A DNA stretch of 64,000 nt from Thiohalocapsa sp963698775 (GTDB lineage: Bacteria > Pseudomonadota > Gammaproteobacteria > Chromatiales > Chromatiaceae). Where the stretch lies: the NCBI GenBank assembly GCA_963698775.1, contig CAVOSE010000034.1:1-64000 (forward strand), read 5' to 3'. A model generated the notes under the pieces. It did no database searches. It saw nothing but the letters and a program-made list of their open reading frames with translations, and was not told where the DNA came from. The number at the start of each line of letters is the position of its first letter. Position 1 is the first letter of the stretch. This document shows, piece by piece, positions 18,589-26,251 of this stretch. The translations under genes and the position numbers were made by a program.

Positions 18589-18996
18589 ATGCCCACAGCC
18601 ATCAAAGATCTGAAAGGTATTTCCTCTGCCACGGTCGACGCATTGAAGCGTCGAAATATCAGCGATAATGAGCAGTTTGTCGAGGCCGCGGCGAGTCCAG
18701 CCCAGCGCAAGGAGCTTGCCGAGGGATGCGGCTGTGACGTCAAGACGATCTTGCAGTTGGCCAACCGAGCCGATTTGGCGCGCGTCAAGGGTGTGTCGGG
18801 TGTTTACGGCGACCTGCTTGAGCACGCCGGTGTCGATACGGTCAAAGAACTCGCGACCCGCAAGCCCGAGAATCTGCACGCGAAGCTCGTCGAGACCAAC
18901 GCCAACATGAAGCTCACTGAGCGTCCGCCCACCGTCGCACAGGTGGAGAGCTGGGTTGCGCAAGCCAAGGAGCTGCCCAAGACCCTGACTTACTGA
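18589..18996 (+). CDS. DUF4332 (helix-hairpin-helix) protein
   Basis: The protein has 135 residues. It begins MPTAIKDLKGISSATVDALK and carries helix-hairpin-helix-like pieces: LKGISSATVDALKRRNISDN, LARVKGVSGVYGDLLEHAGV and DTVKELATRKPENLHAKLVE. This is the DUF4332 pattern, a set of HhH-like units related to DNA-binding or nucleotide-binding helical repeats. No function is established. The ribosome site GGAGAT at 18579-18584 sits 4 bases before the ATG and fixes the start. The stop is 87 bases from the convergent end of the glutaminase gene. Confidence 0.82.
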   Translation: MPTAIKDLKGISSATVDALKRRNISDNEQFVEAAASPAQRKELAEGCGCDVKTILQLANRADLARVKGVSGVYGDLLEHAGVDTVKELATRKPENLHAKLVETNANMKLTERPPTVAQVESWVAQAKELPKTLTY

Positions 18997-19083
18997 GCAT
19001 AGGCCGTCGCTCAGGGTCACGCGTTGATTGGTCCCCGCGCCGCCTTGTCGGTACCACGTCGCCGTTTCCAGTCACGCGGCGCC

Positions 19084-20925
19084 TCAGGCGAGGTGCTGCA
19101 CCAGTTCGGCGTTGTCCCTGAGCATGTTGGCGAAGTGGCCCGCCATATTGGCCAGCATGCGGGTGCGGACGCCCTTGTCCAGTGTCGTGAAGGGGACTTG
19201 TAGGCAGCGTAGCTCGCTGGTTGCACTGACATTGGCGGTGCGCCGCTGGCCGCTGAGCAGGCCGATCTCGCCGAATACCATGCCGGCACCCAGGGTGGTG
19301 AGGCGCAGCCGTCGGTCGCTGACCACGCCGACGGCGGTTGGCACCCAGACTTCCGCTTCACCGCTGATGATGAAATAGAGGCAGTCGGCAGCGTCGCCCA
19401 CGGCGACCACCAGGTCGCCGGCGCTGAAGCGCTGTTCGATACCGGTGTCGCGCACGCGCTCGATCTCCGTGTCATCCAAGCCGGCACAGAGGTATTGTCG
19501 GCATAGTTCGCCATTCGCGGGTGCCGTTGCGGCCGTGCTGAACGTGCGGATGAGGTCGCCCTCGCACCATTCGACCGCCTGGTCGCTGTCGTCGAAGGCC
19601 AGCCAACTCGGCGTCTGTGCCGCCACGTCCAGCCGTTGCAAGTGCCTGCGGAACGGGTACAGGTGGCCGGTGCCACCAAAGAAGAGATGCTTGGCGTCGG
19701 TTAGAGCGCGCTCGCAGAGGGACCCCAGCAAGGCCGCGGATGCCTGATCCATCCCTACCACGCGTCTGAAGTCCACCACTAGATAGTCGGCCTGATCCAG
19801 CTCCGCGAGTAGCTTCAGCGAGACTGATTCGGCGCTGCCGAACAGCAGTTCGCCCTGGAGTTCGTAGACGCGAATGCGTTCGCCCTGGGCCGCGAGGGTG
19901 GCCGTCTCGCCGTCGTCGCGGCGTCGTCGCGAGCGGGAGCGGCGGCAGTCATAGCATTGGCGCACCACGGACTCGGAGGTCGCGTGGGCAACGTTGAACA
20001 GATGCAGCTTGAAGTCATCGGAGATGCGCTTGCACGCCTCGATGCCGCGGACGCTGTTCCCCTTCGGATCAAGCAGGGGCGAGAATAGGCCAAGCCCAAA
20101 TTGTCCCGGCAACACCGCCATGATGCCGCCGCCGACACCGCTCTTGGCCGGCATACCGACGTTGAAGATCCAGGCGCCGGAATAGTCGTACATGCCGCAG
20201 GTGCTCATGACGCTGAGGACTTTCTGCACATAGTGGGACTTCAGCGCGACGACGCCGGTTACCGGATTGACCCCCGAGTTGGCCAGGCAGGCACCCATTT
20301 GAGCCAGATCCCGCGCCGTGACCAGAATCGAACACTGTCGAAAGTAAAGGTCGACCACCTCATCCGGTGCCCGATCCAAGATCCCGTGCCCATAGAGCAG
20401 GTGGGCGATGGCGCGGTTGCGGTGGCCGGTTTCGCTCTCGGAACGATAGACCGACTCATCGCACTCGATTTCGTGACCGGTGTACCGATTGAATGCGTCG
20501 AGGATGCGGCGCATGGGTGGGCGACCGGGCTCGCCACTCACCAGGCCAGTGGTGGCGATAGCGCCGGCGTTGATCATCGGGTTCAGCGGGCGACCGCTGT
20601 CGGGCTCCAGGCTGATCGAATTGAACGCCTCGCCCGAGGGCTCGACGCCGACCCTGGCGAGCACTTGCTCCAGGCCGCGGTCCTCAAGTGCGAGCCCGTA
20701 GCTGATGGCCTTGGAGATGGATTGCACCGTGAACGGCTGGCGCGAGTCGCCAGCTTGGTAGACGTGACCGTCGACGGTTACCAGCGCGATGCCGAACCAG
20801 TTGGGATCGGCCCGTGTCAGCTCCGGTATATAGCTGGCGAGTTCCCCGCCCTCGAGCGGCGACAGGTCCGCGTGCAGGCGCTCCAGATACTGCTGCACCG
20901 GGGACAGGCTCAAGGCTCGAGTCAT
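19084..20925 (-). CDS. glsA: Glutaminase A fused to STAS and cyclic-nucleotide-binding domains
   Basis: Three domains in 613 residues. Residues 1-315 are a serine-dependent glutaminase that hydrolyses glutamine to glutamate and ammonia. The SxxK pair is Ser69/Lys72 (FTVQSISKAISYG), with LNPMINAGAIATTGLVSG and MYDYSGAWIFNVGMPAKSGV as family segments. Residues 348-450 are a STAS domain (IRVYELQGELLFGSAESVSL; DYLVVDFRRVVGMDQASAAL). Residues 488-605 are a CRP-like cyclic-nucleotide-binding domain whose phosphate-binding cassette reads FGEIGLLSGQRRTANV (551-566). An Arg-rich linker (RRSRSRRRRDD) joins glutaminase and STAS. The added domains suggest control by a small ligand or a partner. A good ribosome site (TAGGAG) precedes the ATG. 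The gene is divergent from the glutaminyl cyclase. Confidence 0.93.
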   Translation of the reverse strand: MTRALSLSPVQQYLERLHADLSPLEGGELASYIPELTRADPNWFGIALVTVDGHVYQAGDSRQPFTVQSISKAISYGLALEDRGLEQVLARVGVEPSGEAFNSISLEPDSGRPLNPMINAGAIATTGLVSGEPGRPPMRRILDAFNRYTGHEIECDESVYRSESETGHRNRAIAHLLYGHGILDRAPDEVVDLYFRQCSILVTARDLAQMGACLANSGVNPVTGVVALKSHYVQKVLSVMSTCGMYDYSGAWIFNVGMPAKSGVGGGIMAVLPGQFGLGLFSPLLDPKGNSVRGIEACKRISDDFKLHLFNVAHATSESVVRQCYDCRRSRSRRRRDDGETATLAAQGERIRVYELQGELLFGSAESVSLKLLAELDQADYLVVDFRRVVGMDQASAALLGSLCERALTDAKHLFFGGTGHLYPFRRHLQRLDVAAQTPSWLAFDDSDQAVEWCEGDLIRTFSTAATAPANGELCRQYLCAGLDDTEIERVRDTGIEQRFSAGDLVVAVGDAADCLYFIISGEAEVWVPTAVGVVSDRRLRLTTLGAGMVFGEIGLLSGQRRTANVSATSELRCLQVPFTTLDKGVRTRMLANMAGHFANMLRDNAELVQHLA

Positions 20926-21279
20926 GGCGTGCTCCTAAACATGAGATTCTGCTTGTCATTGGGGGTTGCGGCCGCTGACCGCGCCGGTCCGCTGCGATGG
21001 GGATTGCGTTGCAATGGTGCGTGGCGAGCGGCGACTATCGATCTAGTGACGTCAGGGGTATGCCCCGTTTCGGGGCGGCGACAGGGCGCTGAGTCCGGAT
21101 TGGTGCGCCTCTTGGCTGCGCATTTGACATGACTTTTCTATCCTATCCGTGCTCGTGTTGCCCGCCCGCTTTCCCTCAGCACGAGGACAGCAGATTTCAG
21201 GCCAGCCGCTGAGATCGCGCCGGGTTATGCTTGCAGAATTGCCCATGTCTGTGGCGGTTCAGGCCATGAGGAGGTTGCA
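20926..21279. other. Divergent intergenic region between glutaminase and glutaminyl cyclase
   Basis: About 350 bases without a supported gene. A TTGACA at 21124-21129 would suit a plus-strand -35 element, but no good -10 follows at 16-18 bases. Nothing else recognisable. Confidence 0.4.
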
Positions 21280-22056
21280 TTGGTACGCTTCATAAGGCAG
21301 CGGCTTCTGTGGGTCATGCTGGTTGCCGGCTGCGGTGTTTTTCTGTTGGGGTTGGGGGCATCGGCGCCGGTCGCCGGATACCGGGTGATTGCACGATTTC
21401 CCCACGATACGAATGCATTCACCCAAGGACTGGCGTTCGACGCCGACAACCTTTACGAGGGCACCGGTAAGCGCGGGCGGTCGACGCTTCGGCGGGTCGA
21501 TCTCGAAACCGGCGCGGTGCTGCAACAGACGGCGTTGCCGCCAAGAATCTTCGGTGAGGGGATCACGGTCTGGAGAGACGAGGTCGTGCAATTGTCCTGG
21601 CAAGCACATCTGGGGATGCGCTACGACCGAGCCACGTTTGCTAAGGTCGGTGAGTTTCCCCTGCCGGGCGAGGGCTGGGGCATCACACATGACGGGCGAC
21701 ATTGGATCATCAGCGATGGAACGGACACGCTGCGCTTCTTGGACCCGGATAGCGCAATGGAGGTACGTCGGGTTCAGGTGCGTGACGGTTCGCGCGCGGT
21801 AACCCGGCTGAATGAACTGGAGTACATCGCCGGCGAAGTCTGGGCTAACATCTGGTATCAAGATCGGCTGGTGCGCATCTCCCCGGCGACCGGCGCCGTA
21901 TTGGGTTATGTGGACCTCAGTGGCCTGTGGCCGCCACTTCGGCTGCGTGCCGAGGAGGCCGTGTTGAACGGTATTGCCTACGATGCAGAGGGCCAGCGGT
22001 TGTTCGTCACCGGCAAATATTGGCCCTGGCTATACCAGATCGAAGTGACGCCATGA
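21280..22056 (+). CDS. Glutaminyl-peptide cyclotransferase (plant/bacterial type)
   Basis: This is a beta-propeller enzyme that turns N-terminal glutamine of peptides into pyroglutamate with release of ammonia. The protein has 258 residues, with one N-terminal membrane anchor or signal (LLWVMLVAGCGVFLLGLGAS) and then repeated propeller motifs: FPHDTNAFTQGLAFDADNLY, ESTG-like YEGTGKRGRSTLRRVDLETG, GEGITVWRDEVVQLSWQAHL, EGWGITHDGRHWIISDGTDT, LNELEYIAGEVWANIWYQDR and the ending VLNGIAYDAEGQRLFVTGKY. These match the whole family length. The start codon appears to be TTG, preceded by GAGG at 21271-21274; no ATG in this frame is available close by. It faces away from the glutaminase, another enzyme acting on glutamine. 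Confidence 0.9.
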   Translation: MVRFIRQRLLWVMLVAGCGVFLLGLGASAPVAGYRVIARFPHDTNAFTQGLAFDADNLYEGTGKRGRSTLRRVDLETGAVLQQTALPPRIFGEGITVWRDEVVQLSWQAHLGMRYDRATFAKVGEFPLPGEGWGITHDGRHWIISDGTDTLRFLDPDSAMEVRRVQVRDGSRAVTRLNELEYIAGEVWANIWYQDRLVRISPATGAVLGYVDLSGLWPPLRLRAEEAVLNGIAYDAEGQRLFVTGKYWPWLYQIEVTP

Positions 22057-22401
22057 TGAGACTGCCAGAGTGATCTTCGCGCACGGTCGCGCGCGTCGGC
22101 GTGTGGTCGCCTTGGAACCATCGGGTTTCACTTGCTCCGAGCCAAGGTGCTCCGCGCCGGCGTGCTCCGAACCGGCGCAGGACGGAATGGCTGCCGCGCG
22201 GCCTTGAGACCGTTGTGGGAATCTTGGATACCGGGACGTGTCTAACGTCCTGGCGGTCATGGAAATATCGCAATAAGTTGTTCAGAATCATTTAACTTTG
22301 CCGATGAGTTAGGGGTATCCTGTAAGATTAAAGCGACGTTACGCCATCATGCGTGAGGCATCGGCCATCGCGAACAAGCGCCCACGAGCGCGAGGCAGTC
22401 C
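22057..22401. other. Intergenic region upstream of ppsR
   Basis: About 345 bases. The first part has three near-copies of the string GTGCTCCG or TGCTCCGA (about 22130-22170) in GC-rich DNA. The second part, from 22260, is much more A/T-rich and is the natural place for the ppsR promoter. I looked for the PpsR/CrtJ operator TGT-N12-ACA and found only near misses, for example TGT-N12-ACG starting at 22321. Confidence 0.45.
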
Positions 22402-23911
22402 ATGACCATTACAAACAGCGGGGAGCCGGACATCACGCTCGTGCTCGATTCTGCAGGCGTGATCAATCAAGCCATTGCCGGCAATTCGGTTGCCGACGAA
22501 GCGGTTGGGGACTGGGTCGGACTGCCCTGGATGGATACCGTGCGTGACGACGAGCGCGCGGATATCGGGCGCCTCGTGGAACGCACGCGGTTGGGTGGAA
22601 TCGCCGGCATTGGACACGTTGCGCAGCGGTTTCCGAGCGGACTTGTGGTGCCGCTCGAGTACACCATGGTGCGCCTTGGTGATGGCGCGGGCATCGTTGC
22701 CGTTGGCAAACAGTTGCGGGCGGTGGCTCAGCTGCAATCGCGCCTGCTCGACACGCAGCGCGTTTTGGAGCAGGACTACTGGAAACTGCGCGCCGTTGAG
22801 ACTCGTTATCGTCTGTTGTTGGACGCGGCACAAGACGCCCTGGTCACGCTCGACTCGCGGACCCTGCGCATCGTCGAGATCAACCCACCTGCAGCCATTC
22901 TGTTGGGCCTGACGCCTGGCGATGCTTGCGGAGCGCGTGAGGTCGAGCTTCCCTCATTGTTGGCGGAGAACGATCGCAAGACACTGCGGGACGTGGTCAG
23001 GCGTGCGCGGAACGGCGAGCCGGCGAACGGTCTGTTACGGCACCTCAAGGGCGCGCCGTCGGTCGCCCAGCCAGACCGGGATTTGAGTGCGATCGGGACT
23101 AGGCATCGACCTGCACTTCGTGCCGGCCCCGACGGGGCATCGTCAGAGCCACAGGGACCCTGGTTGGTACGCGCGTCGTTGATCCCTGCGGCACCAGGGG
23201 ATTCGCTGTTGCAATTGCAGATCGCGGCCGACGCGTCTCAACCCGCCGATGAGCAGGTCGAGACCGCCGCAGGCGCACGCCGACCTGATCGAGCGCTGGC
23301 CGGACGGCTTTGTCGTGATCGATCGTGACGGTCTGGTGTTGAGCGCCAACGCGGCTTTCCTCGATATGACCGAAGAAGGCGCAAGCTCCGCACTGCTTGG
23401 TCAATCCTTGGGCAAGTGGCTCGGGCGCCCCGGCGCCGACCTGACCGTTTTGCTGGCCAATGTCGGGCGTTTTGGGCGCCTGCGTCTCTTCTCGACGCTG
23501 ATTCGCGGCGTGCTCGGTAGCGAGACCGAAGCGGAGTTGTCGGCGGCCGGTGAGTGTGATGTTGGCCCACGGCGCATTGCCGTGCTCGTGCGCGACGTGG
23601 GGCGCCGGCTTTCGCGCGCTTCCTCCGATGTCTCCCTGCGAAACCTGGTTGATGCCTATGCGGAACGCGTCGGCAAGGCGCCGTTGCGCACAGTTGTCGA
23701 GGAGACGGTCGCCGTCGTCGAAAGTCATTTCGTTAAGTCGGCACTGCGCCTGACCGCCGGTAATCGGACGGCCGCGGCTCAGCTGCTCGGGCTGAGTCGG
23801 CAGAGCCTGCATGCCAAACTGCATCGCTATGAGCTGGAGCGGGTGTTTGCGCCGGAGTCCGCGGCGCATCCGGGGGCCGGCTCGAGCTCGAAGGCTCAGC
23901 ACGAACGGTAG
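22402..23911 (+). CDS. ppsR: PpsR/CrtJ-type transcriptional regulator (one frameshift)
   Basis: PpsR/CrtJ proteins repress bacteriochlorophyll, carotenoid and light-harvesting genes under oxygen or, with a phytochrome partner, in the wrong light. Here an N-terminal PAS-like region, a linker helix (QSRLLDTQRVLEQDYWKLRA), a second PAS (RYRLLLDAAQDALVTLDSRT), a third PAS (LIERWPDGFVVIDRDGLVLS) and a C-terminal Fis-type helix-turn-helix (GNRTAAAQLLGLSRQSLHAK) are seen, in the family's order and length (about 502 residues). A single indel near 23265 divides the second and third PAS; it is probably a sequencing error. The HTH region lacks the redox cysteine known in some relatives; only two Cys occur in the whole protein. 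GAGG lies 8 bases before the ATG. The bphP gene starts 4 bases after the stop. Confidence 0.88.
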
Positions 23912-23915
23912 GCTG

Positions 23916-26090
23916 ATGCTAGCGACCCCGGAATCGCCCCCCGCCTTTGGCGAGGCTGATCTCAGCAACTGCGAGCGCGAGCAGATTCACCTGGCGGGCT
24001 CGGTTCAGCCCCATGGCGCGTTGCTGGTGGTGGAAGAGCCGGGACTGAACATCGTGCAGGCGAGCGCCAATGCTGCCGCACTTTTGAAGTTGGAGTGCGC
24101 GCCGGTCGGTGCGACCCTATCGGATCTCTCCGCGGAGCTGGAGCAGCGCGTTCGGATGCATCTGGACGGTCGGCTCGATCGCCTGCCGGTGGCGTTCCGC
24201 TGCACCCTGGGCGCGACGCGGCAGGATTTCGACGGTCTGCTGCACCGCCCCTCCGGCGTCGGCCTGGTGATTGAGCTGGAACCGGCGCAACCGCATCGTG
24301 CGCTGGTCAACGGCTTCGACGCTTCGTTGCGAGAGCTGATCGAGGCGGCGACATTGCAGCAATTGTGTGATGAAACCGCACGCATTTTCAAAGATGTGTC
24401 GGGCTACGATCGGGTCATGGTCTATCGCTTCGACGACAATGGTCACGGCGAGGTCTTTGCCGAGCGACGTGAGCCGAAGCTGGAGCCCTTGCTCGGTAAC
24501 CGCTACCCGGCCTCGGATATCCCGCAAATCGCCCGGCGGCTGTATGAGCGCAACCGCATACGGTTGTTGGTGGACGTGGACTATGTCCCCGTGCCGATCG
24601 AGCCGCGCTGCTCACCATCGACCGGGCAGGAACTCGATATGTCGCTGTGCGCATTGCGCAGCCCGTCGCCGATCCACACGCAATACCTGAAGAATATGGG
24701 CGTCGGCGCGACCCTGGTGGTGTCGCTGGTGGCCGGCGACCGCCTCTGGGGCTTGATCGCTTGCCACCATTACGCTCCGCGCTTCGTGTCCTATCAGGTG
24801 CGCGCCCAATGCGAACTGCTCGGCGAGGTCGTGGCGACCCGCATCGCTGCCCTCGAAAGCTTCGCGCAAGCCCGCGTCGAGGTGCTCGTGCGGCGACTCG
24901 AGCAGCGAATGATCGAGGCCATCTCTCGCGACGGCGACTGGAAGGCAGCACTGTTCGACAGCCCGAAATCGCTCTTGCAGCCGATGCAGGCGACCGGTGC
25001 CGCGCTGCTGCTCGAGGGTGAATTGTGGACCAGCGGCGACGTGCCGTCGTCTGGCGACCTGCGCGAGCTGTGCCGTTGGCTCGACAGCCTTCCGCGGGAG
25101 CCTGTACTCGGCTGCCCTAATCTCGGCGAGCGCGTATCACGGCTGAAGCATCTGCGTGGCACCGCAAGCGGGGTGTTGGCAGTGCCTCTGTCGGGCCAGC
25201 CAGGCGACTACCTGCTTTGGCTGCGTCCGGAGCAGATACGGACCCTGACCTGGGGGGGGAATCCGTTCAAGCCGGTGGAACCGGGAAAGGACGCGACCGA
25301 ACTCTCGCCTCGGCGTTCGTTCGCCAAATGGCACCAGCTGGTCGAGGGGACCTCGGAGCCCTGGTCGGCGCCAGAGCGAACGACGGCGCGATTGATCGGC
25401 GAGTCGGTCGCGGACGTGATTCAGCAATTTCGCGCCGTGCGCATGCTGATCGTGCAGGATCAACTCAATCGGGTGCGCGGCCAGGTGCATGCCTCCGATC
25501 AGCCCACCGCGATCGCCGGCTGCGACGGCGACGTCCTGATCATGAACGATGCGTTCGAGCGGCTGTTGCCTGAAACCGCGCCTCCGCCGCGAACGCTCGA
25601 CGACATCGCGTGCCTGTTGAAGCCCGCCGTTGAGGCAGGCCTGCGTCTAAAAGAATTGGTTGAAACCCACCGCCCCTGGCGTGGTGAGGTCAGTCTGGAG
25701 TGCGTCGGGCAGCCTCCATTGCCGTTCCTTGTGCGGGCCGATCCGGTGCTGTCTGCGCCGGGCGAAGTGCTTGGCTTCGTCCTGTTGCTGACCGACACCC
25801 GCCAGCGTCAGCGAGCGGACGCAGCACGCCGTCGCTTCCAGTCCGATGCGATGGAGCCGCGCAAGGCGATGGCGGTGCCGCTGGAGTCGGAGGAAGATCT
25901 GCTCTATCGCAAACTGTTTTCGCGCCTCGTGCACAACGCTCAGCTCGCGGCGCTAGAGATCACCGACGGCGTTGATTTGGAGCGCGTGCCGGACATGCTC
26001 GATGGCGTGCAGGCATCGGTCTCCCGCACCGCCGAGCTGCTCGAGCACCTGATTTGGTACGAGCGCCGCCCCGGACGTCGGCGCCACTGA
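23916..26090 (+). CDS. bphP: Bacteriophytochrome lacking a histidine-kinase ATPase domain
   Basis: Red/far-red photoreceptor of 724 residues that binds biliverdin. The chromophore-attaching Cys is Cys19 (LSNCEREQIHLAGSVQPHGA). The PAS domain runs to about residue 120 and GAF spans about 140-315, with the PASDIP motif at 198-203 (Asp201) and His254 (SPIHTQYLKNMG). PHY spans about 325-515, with the tongue motifs WGGNP (446-450) and PRRSF (465-469). A second PAS domain spans about 525-635 and a helical tail 650-724. The tail resembles a dimerisation helix pair, but no N, G1 or G2 ATP-binding boxes follow. Such PAS-ended phytochromes beside ppsR are known in photosynthetic Bradyrhizobium, where the phytochrome relieves PpsR repression. 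The start is 4 bases after ppsR, so the pair is surely one operon. Confidence 0.94.
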   Translation: MLATPESPPAFGEADLSNCEREQIHLAGSVQPHGALLVVEEPGLNIVQASANAAALLKLECAPVGATLSDLSAELEQRVRMHLDGRLDRLPVAFRCTLGATRQDFDGLLHRPSGVGLVIELEPAQPHRALVNGFDASLRELIEAATLQQLCDETARIFKDVSGYDRVMVYRFDDNGHGEVFAERREPKLEPLLGNRYPASDIPQIARRLYERNRIRLLVDVDYVPVPIEPRCSPSTGQELDMSLCALRSPSPIHTQYLKNMGVGATLVVSLVAGDRLWGLIACHHYAPRFVSYQVRAQCELLGEVVATRIAALESFAQARVEVLVRRLEQRMIEAISRDGDWKAALFDSPKSLLQPMQATGAALLLEGELWTSGDVPSSGDLRELCRWLDSLPREPVLGCPNLGERVSRLKHLRGTASGVLAVPLSGQPGDYLLWLRPEQIRTLTWGGNPFKPVEPGKDATELSPRRSFAKWHQLVEGTSEPWSAPERTTARLIGESVADVIQQFRAVRMLIVQDQLNRVRGQVHASDQPTAIAGCDGDVLIMNDAFERLLPETAPPPRTLDDIACLLKPAVEAGLRLKELVETHRPWRGEVSLECVGQPPLPFLVRADPVLSAPGEVLGFVLLLTDTRQRQRADAARRRFQSDAMEPRKAMAVPLESEEDLLYRKLFSRLVHNAQLAALEITDGVDLERVPDMLDGVQASVSRTAELLEHLIWYERRPGRRRH

Positions 26091-26251
26091 GTTTGAGCTT
26101 TTTCTAAACCTCGGTGCTGCTGTGGCGTCCGATTCCGGCACAATACCGCGCAATCGATTCGCAACCGTTGTCAATACAAGCTACGGCCCAAGCACGGGTC
26201 GCTTGGCCTAGAATTGCGCGGATGAACCCGGCCCATGTGACGCACAAAATA

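Noticed and set aside
20926..21279. Sigma-70 promoter with TTGACA at 21124
   Set aside because: No acceptable -10 element at the right spacing.
22057..22401. PpsR operator upstream of ppsR
   Set aside because: Only near misses to TGT-N12-ACA were found; not enough to call a site.
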